This document shows, in pieces, positions 53,435 through 61,075 of a stretch of 64,000 bases of DNA. Source of the stretch: Aurantiacibacter poecillastricola. Lineage in GTDB: Bacteria > Pseudomonadota > Alphaproteobacteria > Sphingomonadales > Sphingomonadaceae. The notes beneath the pieces are model-generated. The model saw only the letters and a list, made by a program, of their open reading frames with translations, searched no databases and was not told the DNA's origin. Position numbers and translations under genes: made by a program. Position 1 is the stretch's first letter. Each line of letters opens with the position of its first letter. The stretch spans positions 1 through 64,000 of the forward strand of contig NZ_JAVAMS010000004.1 of the NCBI RefSeq assembly GCF_030730945.1, written 5' to 3'.

Positions 53435-54252
53435 GCGAAGAAGAAACCGACTTCCCCATCCGCATTCGCGGCCTCACCAACGCCTTTGGCGACTTCGTGG
53501 TGCACGAGGACCTCGACCTCGACGTGCGGCGCGGGGAGATCCTGGGCGTGGTGGGCGGTTCGGGCACTGGCAAGAGCGTGCTGATGCGCTCCATCATCGG
53601 GCTGCAACCACCGGTGAAAGGCGATATCGAGGTTTTCGGTCACAACATTACCCAGGCCGAGCCGGACGAAGTGATCGGCGTGCGCAATCGCTGGGGCGTG
53701 CTGTTCCAGGGCGGCGCGCTGTTCTCCACCCTGTCGGTGGGCGAGAACGTGCAGGTGCCGCTGAAGCAGTTCTACCCCGAGCTGAAGCAGCAACTGCTCG
53801 ACGAGATCTCGCGCTACAAGGTCGTCCTCACCGGCCTGCCGGAGGATGCGGCAGCCAAGTTTCCGTCCGAGCTTTCGGGCGGCATGAGGAAGCGCGCCGG
53901 TCTCGCCCGTGCGCTGGCGCTCGATCCCGAACTGCTGTTCCTCGACGAGCCCACGGCGGGCCTCGATCCCATCGGCGGCGCCAAATTCGATCAGCTGACG
54001 CGCGAGCTTACCGATACGCTGGGCCTCACCGTCTTCCTCATCACGCACGACCTGGACACGCTGTACGCCATTTGCGACCGGGTCGCGGTACTGGCGGACA
54101 AGAAGGTGATCGCGGTCGGCACGATCCCGGAACTGCTCGAGCACGACCATCCGTGGATACAGGAATATTTCAACGGACCGCGTGCGCGCGCCGCCTCGGC
54201 AACGCATGAACGGGGGAAAGCGTTGGACAAGCACGGCAGCGAGAAGGCATAG
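53431..54252 (+). CDS. mlaF: Mla lipid-transport ATPase
   Basis: A 273-residue ABC ATPase. Walker A is GGSGTGKSVL near residue 43, the Q-loop is in GVLFQGGALFSTL, the signature is LSGGMRKRAGLARAL, Walker B is LLFLDEPTAGLDP, and the H-loop is ITHDLDT. The GALFSTL Q-loop sequence is typical of MlaF. It drives the MlaE permease. A polar tail (ASATHERGKALDKHG) extends its C-terminus. It overlaps mlaE and is followed by mlaD 9 bases later. Confidence 0.95.
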   Translation: MSEEETDFPIRIRGLTNAFGDFVVHEDLDLDVRRGEILGVVGGSGTGKSVLMRSIIGLQPPVKGDIEVFGHNITQAEPDEVIGVRNRWGVLFQGGALFSTLSVGENVQVPLKQFYPELKQQLLDEISRYKVVLTGLPEDAAAKFPSELSGGMRKRAGLARALALDPELLFLDEPTAGLDPIGGAKFDQLTRELTDTLGLTVFLITHDLDTLYAICDRVAVLADKKVIAVGTIPELLEHDHPWIQEYFNGPRARAASATHERGKALDKHGSEKA

Positions 54253-54261
54253 GCGAAACGG

Positions 54262-55209
54262 ATGGAAACACGGGCAAACCATGTCTGGGTCGGCGTTATC
54301 ACGCTCCTGCTGCTGGCGGGGGCGGCGGTGTTCTTCGTCTGGCTCGCGGGGCTGAATGAGCGCAACCGCAAGGAATACGACATCTTCTACGAACAATCGG
54401 TGGGCGGCGTCGCGGAAGGTTCCGTCGTCACCTATTCGGGTGTGCCCGTGGGACAGGTCTCCGACATCTCCATCTGGGAACGCGATCCCGAATTCGTGAA
54501 GGTGCGCATCCGGGTGAACGGCGATACGCCGATCCTGGTGGGCACCACGGCCAGTATCTCGGCCAGCTTCACGGGCGTATCCAATATCAGCCTGTCGGGC
54601 GGACGGTCCAGCCAGCCTCCGATCAGCTGCGACACCACCAGCTGCCCCGAAGGCGTGCCTGTCATCCCGCCCGCGCAGGGTGCGGTGGGCGAGATCCTCG
54701 CCAGCGCGCCGCTGCTGCTGGAGCGGCTGGCGACCTTGACCGACCGCCTGACCCGCGTGCTCGACGATGAGAACCAGGAAGCGATCTCCGGCATCCTCAA
54801 CAACACTGATGCCATCAGCGCGGAGCTTGCTGCGAGTTCGCCGGAAATCCAGCGCACCTTGCAGGAACTGCAGCTCACGCTGGCGCAATCGACCGAGACG
54901 CTCGCCGCTTTTGAAGGCACGCTGGAGACGACCGACCAGCTGCTCGAGAGCGAGGGTCCCGCGCTCGCCAACGACTTGCGCGCGACGCTCGCCTCCGCGC
55001 GGGAAGCCGCCAATTCCCTGGAAGGCTCGCTCGCCAATGTCGAGCCGCTGACGCGGCAGCTGAACGAGAACACGTTGCCCGCTGCCACCGCCACGCTGCG
55101 TGACCTGAGGCAGACCAGCCAGAACCTGCGCATGATGACGGAGCGACTGGAAACCGAGGGTGCCGGGTCGCTGCTGGGCGGTCAGGAACTGCCGGATTAC
55201 GAGCCCTGA
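54262..55209 (+). CDS. mlaD: Mla MCE-domain protein
   Basis: A 315-residue protein with one N-terminal membrane helix (about residues 8-30) and a single MCE domain (EYDIFYEQSVGGVAEGSVVTYSGVPVGQVSDI). A long coiled-coil-rich C-terminal region follows (LLERLATLTDRLTRVLDDENQ, then QLTLAQSTETLAAFEGTLE). MCE proteins form hexameric rings that carry lipid between membranes. The insert PISCDTTSCPEGVP with two Cys may form a disulfide. It follows mlaF in the operon. Confidence 0.93.
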   Translation: METRANHVWVGVITLLLLAGAAVFFVWLAGLNERNRKEYDIFYEQSVGGVAEGSVVTYSGVPVGQVSDISIWERDPEFVKVRIRVNGDTPILVGTTASISASFTGVSNISLSGGRSSQPPISCDTTSCPEGVPVIPPAQGAVGEILASAPLLLERLATLTDRLTRVLDDENQEAISGILNNTDAISAELAASSPEIQRTLQELQLTLAQSTETLAAFEGTLETTDQLLESEGPALANDLRATLASAREAANSLEGSLANVEPLTRQLNENTLPAATATLRDLRQTSQNLRMMTERLETEGAGSLLGGQELPDYEP

Positions 55210-55223
55210 GGCCGAGGACCAAG

Positions 55224-55823
55224 ATGGTGACCACGAGAATGACCAAGACCAAACTCCTCGCCGCAATCGCCTCGGTAACTGCGCTTGCAGGCTGCATCAG
55301 CTTCGGCTCCGAGCCGCCCGAGCAATTGCTCACCCTGACGCCGAGCGCCACGATCCCGGCAGGCGCGGCCGCGGAAGGCGAGGTTACCGCGGCCCTGGCC
55401 GTGCGGGTTCCCGACACGACGCAGCGCCTCAACGTAACCCGCGTGCCGGTGACCACCAGCGACAGCTCGCTCGCCTATCTGCAGGAAGCTTTCTGGGTCG
55501 AGAAACCCGCCCAGCTGTTCCGCAACGTGCTGGCCGAAACGATCCGCGCCAAGGGCAATCGCCTGGTGGTGGGCGGCGGCGAAATGGAATATGCGGCGGA
55601 AACGCAGCTTTCCGGCCAGCTCGTCGACATGGGTTACGATGCCACTACCGGCAGTGCGGTCGTGCGTTTCGATGCAGTGCTGCAGGCGGCCGACGGCACG
55701 GTGCGCACGCGCCGGTTCGAGGAGCGGATCGAGGGGATCCCCGCCGAAGCCGATGCCGTGGGCAGCGCCCTGAACGATGCGGCGAACCTCGTCGCGGACC
55801 AGGTCGCCGAGTGGGTAGGCTAG
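55224..55823 (+). CDS. ABC-type transport auxiliary lipoprotein (PqiC/LetC-like)
   Basis: A 199-residue lipoprotein. The lipobox is LAGC near residue 24. The body has the ABC-transport auxiliary fold (LAVRVPDTTQRLNVTRVPV, then LAYLQEAFWVEKPAQLFRNVLAETI). Such proteins accompany MCE transport systems as outer-membrane partners. The ATG at 55224 or at 55239 may be used. Its stop codon is the first TAG of a 10-bp tandem repeat. It is the last gene of the Mla operon. Confidence 0.88.
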   Translation: MVTTRMTKTKLLAAIASVTALAGCISFGSEPPEQLLTLTPSATIPAGAAAEGEVTAALAVRVPDTTQRLNVTRVPVTTSDSSLAYLQEAFWVEKPAQLFRNVLAETIRAKGNRLVVGGGEMEYAAETQLSGQLVDMGYDATTGSAVVRFDAVLQAADGTVRTRRFEERIEGIPAEADAVGSALNDAANLVADQVAEWVG

Positions 55824-55854
55824 GTAAGGCTAGGTAAGGCTAGGTAAGGCTAGG
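55821..55854. repeat. 10-bp tandem repeat holding the stops of two convergent genes
   Basis: The unit TAGGTAAGGC is repeated exactly 3.4 times. The stop (TAG, 55821-55823) of the auxiliary lipoprotein and the stop (55850-55852, minus strand) of the ATP12 gene both lie inside it. Each CTAG in the array gives a stop on both strands. Confidence 0.95.
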
Positions 55855-56551
55855 ACCGGGCGCGCGCCGCATCCGCAAACTCCGCCGCCTTCCTGAATTC
55901 CGCCAGTTTCATGTCCCTGACGGCCTGCGCCTCGTGGTCGCGGCCCCATAGTTCTGCTTGCCAGTCCTCTTCCAGGTTGGAAGCCGCGAACAGGGCTTCG
56001 GCGTCTGCACCACCTTCCAGCATGGCCAGTCCTACCACCAGCGAAGTGGCGAGCGAAGTCAGCGTCAACAGCGCCGCGAGGGTGAAGGCGTCTTCTGCTT
56101 CCAGTCGGCGTCGCAGGGCGGCAGTCGTCGTCTCTGACTGCGGGCGGTGGACGATCCCGCTCGCCCGTTCCAGCTTCACGCCATGCGCTGTCTCGCAGGC
56201 GGTGACGATCGGCTCCCAGACAGTCTCCTGTCGGCGGAACAGCGGCTCGTCCGGGTCGGCGCGGTAGCACAGCGTATCGGTCTCGGCATAAGCGAGCAGC
56301 TTCGTGATATGCGTTGCGCGGTCGGGTGCGACGATGTCGATGGCATAGTCGGCCATGTCGCGGTGCACGAAGGCTCCGAGATCGATCTCTTCCCCCTGCG
56401 CGGCAAATTCCGCCGCGACGAGGTCGGCCATCGCACGGGTCGGCAGCAATTGCGGATTGCGCCCCTGCGTCTTCACCGCGCGGCTGTCCAGCAACACCTG
56501 CCACGCATCGCCGTGCGGCTCGACCGCCACGTCTTTCCAGAAGCGTTTCAT
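55850..56551 (-). CDS. ATP12-family F1-ATPase assembly chaperone
   Basis: A 233-residue protein of the ATP12 family, found in mitochondria and alphaproteobacteria, which helps assemble the F1 alpha subunit. The typical pattern is visible: MKRFWKDVAVEPHGDAWQV, then MADLVAAEFAAQGEEIDL, then TDTLCYRADPDEPLF, then NLEEDWQAELWGRDHEA. The ATG at 56551 overlaps the stop of the upstream small gene (ATGA). It is the last gene of a chain of overlapping genes. Confidence 0.92.
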   Translation of the reverse strand: MKRFWKDVAVEPHGDAWQVLLDSRAVKTQGRNPQLLPTRAMADLVAAEFAAQGEEIDLGAFVHRDMADYAIDIVAPDRATHITKLLAYAETDTLCYRADPDEPLFRRQETVWEPIVTACETAHGVKLERASGIVHRPQSETTTAALRRRLEAEDAFTLAALLTLTSLATSLVVGLAMLEGGADAEALFAASNLEEDWQAELWGRDHEAQAVRDMKLAEFRKAAEFADAARARS

Positions 56552-56775
56552 CGTTTCTCGTTCGTGCTCCACATGCGCGAGAGCAGGGTAGGAGTGACGA
56601 AGGTCTCGACCATGCCCAGCACGATCAGTACCCAGCCAGCCCAGTCGGGCAGGGGCAGCGCCTCGTTGAACACCGCGATGCCTGCAAGGATCATGACCAC
56701 CCCGGCGATACGCATGGCGTTTATGAGCATGAAGCGGTTGCGCGCCTCTGCATCTGTCGGCGTATCGTCATGCAT
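56548..56775 (-). CDS. Small two-helix membrane protein
   Basis: A 75-residue protein with two hydrophobic segments (about residues 17-36 and 43-62). It begins with a polar stretch (MHDDTPTDAEARNRF) and ends in a charged tail (WSTNEKR). It overlaps the upstream HAD gene by 8 bases and the downstream ATP12 gene by 4 bases. That gives strong support that it is a real gene of the operon. No known family is recognised. Confidence 0.8.
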   Translation of the reverse strand: MHDDTPTDAEARNRFMLINAMRIAGVVMILAGIAVFNEALPLPDWAGWVLIVLGMVETFVTPTLLSRMWSTNEKR

Positions 56776-57421
56776 GGATCAGGCTCTCCAGTTCGGTGAC
56801 ATCGCCGGCCACCGCGACGGCGCCCGCTTCAAGCAGTTCGGCAGGCTCGTGATAGCCCCAGGCAACGCCTATCGCCCGCACGTCCGCAGCCTTCGCCATC
56901 TGCATGTCGAACACCGTATCGCCGATCATGCAGGTTGTCTCGGGCTGGGCGAGGCAGGCGTCCATTGCTGCTTGCAGCATGGCGGGATGAGGCTTCGACG
57001 GGTGACGGTCGGCGGTATGCAGGCTGACGAACAGGTCTGCGAGGCCATGCACGGCCAGCGTGCTCGCAAGCCCGCGGTCGGATTTCCCCGTCGCCACGCC
57101 AAGCAACCATCCATCGGCATGAAGGCGGTGAAGCAGGTCTGCCATCCCATCGAACAGCGGTTCCCGCAGGGAGCCGTCCTCGCGCGAGCGGCGAAACGCC
57201 TGCTTGTAGGCTTCGACCACCTCGGCTTGCGTTGCATTGGGCAGGTCGGGAGCGAGCTGGCGGATCGCCTGCGGCAGGCTGAGACCGACGATGCGGCGCA
57301 CCTGCGCGTGGGGAGGGGCGGGGGAGCCGACATGGGCAAAGGCTGCATCCATGGCGTTCACGACGCCTGCCTGCCCGTCGCTCAGCGTCCCGTCGCAATC
57401 GAAGACGGCGAGGCGGGTCAC
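56768..57421 (-). CDS. HAD-IA family hydrolase, phosphoglycolate phosphatase-like
   Basis: A 217-residue HAD hydrolase. The nucleophile motif is FDCDGTLSDGQ at about residues 6-16, motif II Thr is in LLGVATGKSD, and the acidic motif is CMIGDTVFDMQMAKAA. The helical cap between them is of the subfamily IA type. The start is GTG at 57421, inside the stop of the upstream FMN-binding gene (GTGA). The substrate may be phosphoglycolate or another small phosphoester. In other alphaproteobacteria a similar HAD often follows a RluC gene. Confidence 0.9.
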   Translation of the reverse strand: MTRLAVFDCDGTLSDGQAGVVNAMDAAFAHVGSPAPPHAQVRRIVGLSLPQAIRQLAPDLPNATQAEVVEAYKQAFRRSREDGSLREPLFDGMADLLHRLHADGWLLGVATGKSDRGLASTLAVHGLADLFVSLHTADRHPSKPHPAMLQAAMDACLAQPETTCMIGDTVFDMQMAKAADVRAIGVAWGYHEPAELLEAGAVAVAGDVTELESLIHA

Positions 57422-58017
57422 CGCGCGGTCTCGCGGTAGAGCCGAGCCATGGCGGGGTGGCCGGCACGCTCCATTCCCTCGGCAATGCGCGCGCGCTCGG
57501 GCGCGGACTTGCGCTGCGACAGCTTGACCGTCGCGCGCCAGTCGCGCACTTCCATCTCGAAGCCGGTGATGCCCCCGATCAGCTTGTCCCAGACTTCGCC
57601 CGGCGTTTCGCTCGCGGTGAAGGATGTTCCGGGAATGGCTGTTTCGTATTTTTCGATGAGTGTGTGCAGCAGTCCTTCCAGCCCGTCGCGATCCATCCGG
57701 CGAACCCGTCCCTCGATCTCGAGCGCGACGTAGTCCCACGTGGGGACCGTCGCCCGGTCGTCATACCAGCGCGGCGATACATACGCATCCGGGCCGTTCA
57801 CCACGACCAGCGGCGCGGCCCCTACCAGATGCGCGGTCAGCGCGTTGGCATTCGCAAGATGGAACTGGATCGCGCCATCGCCGGTGGAGAGCAAAGGGGT
57901 ATGCGCAACGCGCGGGCCCCCGGGCGTGGCGAGGAAGATCATGCCGAACCCGACCTGGTCGATCAGCGCCTCCATCATGGCGCGGTCATGCGCGTGATAG
58001 GAAGGGTTGGGATGCAT
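57418..58017 (-). CDS. FMN-binding negative transcriptional regulator-like protein (PaiB family)
   Basis: A 199-residue protein with the split-barrel flavin-binding fold of PaiB. The pattern is HAHDRAMMEALIDQVGFGMI, then HLANANALTAHLVGAAPLVVV, then DAYVSPRWYD, then TGFEMEVRDWRATVKLSQRK. The start at 58017 shares a base with the rluC stop (TGATG). PaiB of Bacillus is linked to sporulation and protease control. In proteobacteria the role is unclear and may be enzymatic. Confidence 0.9.
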   Translation of the reverse strand: MHPNPSYHAHDRAMMEALIDQVGFGMIFLATPGGPRVAHTPLLSTGDGAIQFHLANANALTAHLVGAAPLVVVNGPDAYVSPRWYDDRATVPTWDYVALEIEGRVRRMDRDGLEGLLHTLIEKYETAIPGTSFTASETPGEVWDKLIGGITGFEMEVRDWRATVKLSQRKSAPERARIAEGMERAGHPAMARLYRETAR

Positions 58018-59165
58018 CAGCGCGGACCTTTCGCGCCAGGCCCGCTCCGCTTCTTGCCGCCGGGCTGGGCCCGCCGCTTGCGCTCTCCGCGCCGCGCCTT
58101 GCGATATTGCTTGGCATGGGCCTTTGCCGCCTGCTTCTTTTCCGCCTTGGAGCGTTCCGGCGGCGGCGTGAGGACAGGTTCTGCCTCGCTCAATGAAAGA
58201 TCGAAACCCAGCTGTTCCATGCTCTGCGCGAAATGCTCGGGCAGGTCGGCGGTCACGTCCAGCTTGCCGCCGCCCGGTGCCTCTATGATGAGACGGCGGG
58301 CGTGGAGGTGCATCTTGCGACTGACGCTGCCGGTGAGGAAAGCATCCTGCCCGCCATACTTGCCATCGCCCACGATGGGATGACCCATTGCCGCCATGTG
58401 CACGCGAAGCTGGTGGGTGCGACCCGTCAGGGGCTGCAATTCCACCCATGCGGCGGCATTCCCCGCACGTTCCACCACGCGGTACACCGTTTTCGCGGGC
58501 TGCCCGTTCTCATGGTCGACATGCATCTTCTCGCCGCCCGTGCCCGGCTGCTTGGCCAGCGGCGCCTCGATCTCGCCCTCGTGTATATCCGGAACGCCAA
58601 CGACCAGCGCCCAGTATATCTTCTTGGCGCTGCGACCGGAGAAGCGCTTGGAGAAGAACGCTGCGCTGCCCGGTGTGCGAGCGACGAGCAGGATGCCGCT
58701 CGTATCCTTGTCCAGCCGGTGAACCAGGCGCGGGCGCGGTTCATCCTCGCCGGCATAGGCGTCGAGCAGTCCGTCGACGTGGCGATTGGTCTTGGTGCCG
58801 CCCTGGGTCGCCAGGCCCGGCGGCTTGTTGATGACGAGCGCCGCCTTGGTGCGGGTGATGAGGATGTCGTCTGCGAGGGACTCTTCCTCGGGCGTCAGCT
58901 CGCGCCGGCCGCGCTGCGTTCGCGCCGTGTCCTCGCCGCCCGGCGGCACGCGCAGCACCTGTCCCTGCGCCAGCCTGTCGTCCACCTTGGCGCGCTTTCC
59001 GTCCACCCGCAACTGCCCGGTTCGCGCCCAGCGGCTGACGGTGCCAAAGCCGACCTGGGGCAAATGGCGCTTGAACCAGCGGTCCAGCCGCACACCATCG
59101 TCGTCCTCGCCAACGGTGAACTGGCGGACTTCGCCGCTATCGGTATTCGAGGCAGGCCCGCTCAC
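58017..59165 (-). CDS. rluC: RluC-like 23S rRNA pseudouridine synthase
   Basis: A 382-residue RluA-family enzyme. The S4 domain (GVRLDRWFKRHLPQVGFGTV) is at about residues 24-60. The nucleophilic Asp is in HRLDKDTSGILLVA near 150. PLTGRTHQLRVHMAAMGHPI follows. The C-terminal 50 residues are a basic tail (KKQAAKAHAKQYRKARRGER), longer than in E. coli RluC. GTG at 59165 overlaps the crcB stop (GTGA). The paralogue at 24915-25868 is RluD-like. Confidence 0.9.
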   Translation of the reverse strand: MSGPASNTDSGEVRQFTVGEDDDGVRLDRWFKRHLPQVGFGTVSRWARTGQLRVDGKRAKVDDRLAQGQVLRVPPGGEDTARTQRGRRELTPEEESLADDILITRTKAALVINKPPGLATQGGTKTNRHVDGLLDAYAGEDEPRPRLVHRLDKDTSGILLVARTPGSAAFFSKRFSGRSAKKIYWALVVGVPDIHEGEIEAPLAKQPGTGGEKMHVDHENGQPAKTVYRVVERAGNAAAWVELQPLTGRTHQLRVHMAAMGHPIVGDGKYGGQDAFLTGSVSRKMHLHARRLIIEAPGGGKLDVTADLPEHFAQSMEQLGFDLSLSEAEPVLTPPPERSKAEKKQAAKAHAKQYRKARRGERKRRAQPGGKKRSGPGAKGPR

Positions 59166-59575
59166 GAGAACAACCGCGTCACGGTAAGGCCGAAGACGAA
59201 GCCCGATACGCCAAGCCCGATGGAGAGCATGAAGTAGATCGCCGCGAGGCCCAGCTGGCCGCGCTGGACGAGATAGGCAAGCTCCAGGCTGAAGGCGCTG
59301 AAGGTGGTGAAACCGCCCAGCAGGCCGACGCCGAGCAATAGTCGCAACTGGTCCGCATTCTCGGGATTGCCGCGTACCAGCCAGCCGGCCAGCAGGCCCA
59401 TGAACAGGCTGCCGATGGTATTCACCGCCAGCGTGGCGAAGGGAAAGGCGGTGACCGCGGGCGCACCCAGCCAGCTCGTCATGAAGCGGCCAAGCTGGTA
59501 GCGGGCAAGGGCGCCGATCCCCCCTCCCAGCGCGACCGAAAGCGAGGCGTAGAGTTGCGGAGTTGCGTTGGACAT
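59162..59575 (-). CDS. crcB: Fluoride exporter CrcB/Fluc
   Basis: A 137-residue fluoride channel with four hydrophobic segments. The family motif GGIGALARYQLGR is near residue 17, TLAVNTIGSLFMG near 50, and GGFTTFSAFSLE, with the Phe box and Ser/Thr of the pore, near 85. The ATG at 59575 (MSNATPQ) is the natural start. It is the first gene of the overlapping chain. No fluoride riboswitch consensus is obvious upstream. Confidence 0.94.
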   Translation of the reverse strand: MSNATPQLYASLSVALGGGIGALARYQLGRFMTSWLGAPAVTAFPFATLAVNTIGSLFMGLLAGWLVRGNPENADQLRLLLGVGLLGGFTTFSAFSLELAYLVQRGQLGLAAIYFMLSIGLGVSGFVFGLTVTRLFS

Positions 59576-59630
59576 GGATGGGTATCTAGTCACACGTGCG
59601 CTCAAGCGGAACCCAAAAGGGCTCACCGCC

Positions 59631-59658
59631 TTGCTTTTTCCCGCCGATTCGCTTATCT
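59631..59658 (+). promoter_or_regulatory. Possible housekeeping promoter of rpsU
   Basis: TTGCTT at 59631-59636 and TTATCT at 59653-59658 are separated by 16 bases. This arrangement fits a housekeeping promoter and would give a leader of about 115 bases before rpsU. Confidence 0.4.
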
Positions 59659-59671
59659 ACGACCTCGTGAT

Positions 59672-59702
59672 GCCGGCCCGCGAAGGGATTCGGCGCTTTT
59701 TT
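59672..59702 (+). terminator. Attenuator-like hairpin in the rpsU leader
   Basis: A short stem (59672-59675 with 59691-59694, and 59677-59679 with 59685-59687) is followed almost at once by T6 at 59697-59702. It sits between the proposed promoter and the rpsU start. If used, it would reduce expression of S21 under some conditions. Confidence 0.4.
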
Positions 59703-59780
59703 CGTTTGTTTTCCGGTGCAATTCCCGCGCCATTCGCTCGCGGGCTCTGGCCGTTTTGATCAGAAGGTTGGCTTAGGTTT

Positions 59781-59987
59781 ATGCAGATCATCGTTCGCGA
59801 TAACAATGTCGAGCAGGCTCTCCGTGCGCTGAAGAAGAAGCTGCAGCGTGAGGGGGTGTATCGCGAAATGAAACTGCGTCGCCATTACGAAAAGCCTTCC
59901 GAGAAGCGCGCCCGTGAAAAGGCCGCCGCCGTGCGCCGCGCCCGCAAGCTGGAGCGCAAGCGCGCAGAGCGCGACGGCAGCCGGTAA
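59781..59987 (+). CDS. rpsU: 30S ribosomal protein S21
   Basis: A 68-residue basic protein. The start [20 protein letters not shown] and the arginine-rich C-terminus ([11 protein letters not shown]) match S21, the small 30S protein near the anti-Shine-Dalgarno region. The ATG at 59781 has a poor ribosome site, as is common for rpsU genes. A strong terminator follows. Confidence 0.96.
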   Translation: MQIIVRDNNVEQALRALKKKLQREGVYREMKLRRHYEKPSEKRAREKAAAVRRARKLERKRAERDGSR

Positions 59988-60046
59988 GCGGCTCAAGGCT
60001 TTCGCGGCTTCACGAAGCTTGAAAGCCCATCGCAGCTAAGCCAAAG

Positions 60047-60075
60047 GGGCGTGGACGAAAATCCGCGCCCTTTTT
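60047..60075 (+). terminator. Intrinsic terminator downstream of rpsU
   Basis: A 9-bp stem (GGGCGTGGA at 60047-60055 with TCCGCGCCC at 60062-60070, one G-T pair) has a 6-base loop and is followed by T5 at 60071-60075. It is a clear rho-independent terminator. Confidence 0.9.
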
Positions 60076-60124
60076 GCTGGGCGCGTCACTGGCAGACCTG
60101 AGTTCGATACGGGATCACAACACC

Positions 60125-60697
60125 ATGGCCGAAGTCACCCGCGTACCGTTGCAGCCGATTTCCAAGGGCTCGCTCACCAAGCTGTGGGTGGGTATCGTCC
60201 TTGCCGTATTGCTGGCGGCGGGCATTGCCTGGGCCGCGGCGCCCAAGGGCCTGAGCGTGACGACGCTGACCGAAGGCGAGGGCCCGGCGCCTACCGCCGA
60301 CAGCGTGGTGTTCGTGGAATATGTGGGCACACTGCCGGACGGCACCGAATTCGACCGTTCCCCGCCCTCGGCAAACCTGCCGCCTTTCATCGCCGACGAG
60401 ATCCCGCAAGGCATCCCGATGCAGCTGCAGGGCGTGGTCGAGGGTTTCCGCGATGGCATGCTGCAGACGCGCGAAGGCGGCACCTATCGCCTCGAGGTTC
60501 CCGCCGAGCTCGCTTACGGCGACTCGCCGCCGCCGGGGTCGCCGATCCCTGCCAACGCCGATCTCACATTCGAGGTAACGGTTCATGAGATCCTGACGGA
60601 GCAGGAATTCGAGCAGCTCTCGCAGCGCGTGCAGATGCTGATGATGCAGCAACAGATGCAGCAGCAGGGGGCAGAGATGCCGGCGCCGGGTCAGTAA
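60125..60697 (+). CDS. FKBP-type peptidyl-prolyl isomerase, membrane-anchored
   Basis: A 190-residue protein starting at the ATG at 60125. A membrane anchor or signal segment spans about residues 20-40. The FKBP domain follows: DSVVFVEYVGTLPDGTEFDRS, then VVEGFRDGMLQTREGGTYRLEVPAELAYGD, then LTFEVTVHEI. The tail is rich in Gln and Met (MLMMQQQMQQQG). It should assist protein folding in the periplasm. It is upstream of gatC by about 75 bases. Confidence 0.92.
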   Translation: MAEVTRVPLQPISKGSLTKLWVGIVLAVLLAAGIAWAAAPKGLSVTTLTEGEGPAPTADSVVFVEYVGTLPDGTEFDRSPPSANLPPFIADEIPQGIPMQLQGVVEGFRDGMLQTREGGTYRLEVPAELAYGDSPPPGSPIPANADLTFEVTVHEILTEQEFEQLSQRVQMLMMQQQMQQQGAEMPAPGQ

Positions 60698-60772
60698 TCC
60701 CGGCAATTTACCGCTCCGCATGGGCGTGAAGCGCCTTGAAGCGCGGGGCGCCCGCGTCTAACGCTCTCGCCC

Positions 60773-61075
60773 ATGTCAGTCACTCGAGAAGAAGTCGCCA
60801 AGATTGCCAGTCTGGCGCGCATCAACATGGACGAGCACGCGCTCGACCATATGGTGCCCGAACTCAACAATATCCTCGCCTGGGTGGAACAGCTGGGCGA
60901 GGTCGATACCAGCGATGTCGAGCCAATGACCGCCGTCATCGGGCAGGAACTGCGCCTGCGCGACGATGTGGTGGACGCCGATCCCAAGACAGGGGGTGGC
61001 CGCCGCGACGATATCCTTGCCAACGCGCCGGTTGCCGAACACGGCTTTTTCGGCGTGCCGAAGGTGATCGAATAG
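60773..61075 (+). CDS. gatC: Asp/Glu-tRNA amidotransferase subunit C
   Basis: A 100-residue GatC. The start [20 protein letters not shown], the helix [29 protein letters not shown], and the C-terminal [14 protein letters not shown] are typical. GatC holds GatA and GatB together in the complex that makes Gln-tRNA(Gln) or Asn-tRNA(Asn) from mischarged tRNAs. Its TAG stop shares a base with the GTG start of gatA. Confidence 0.96.
   Translation: MSVTREEVAKIASLARINMDEHALDHMVPELNNILAWVEQLGEVDTSDVEPMTAVIGQELRLRDDVVDADPKTGGGRRDDILANAPVAEHGFFGVPKVIE

Noticed and set aside
53299..55266. A 655-codon minus-strand frame
   Set aside because: It is antisense to mlaF and mlaD, both well supported. The frame is a composition effect.
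59568..59759. A 63-codon frame upstream of rpsU
   Set aside because: It overlaps the proposed rpsU promoter and hairpin, has no ribosome site and no family pattern.
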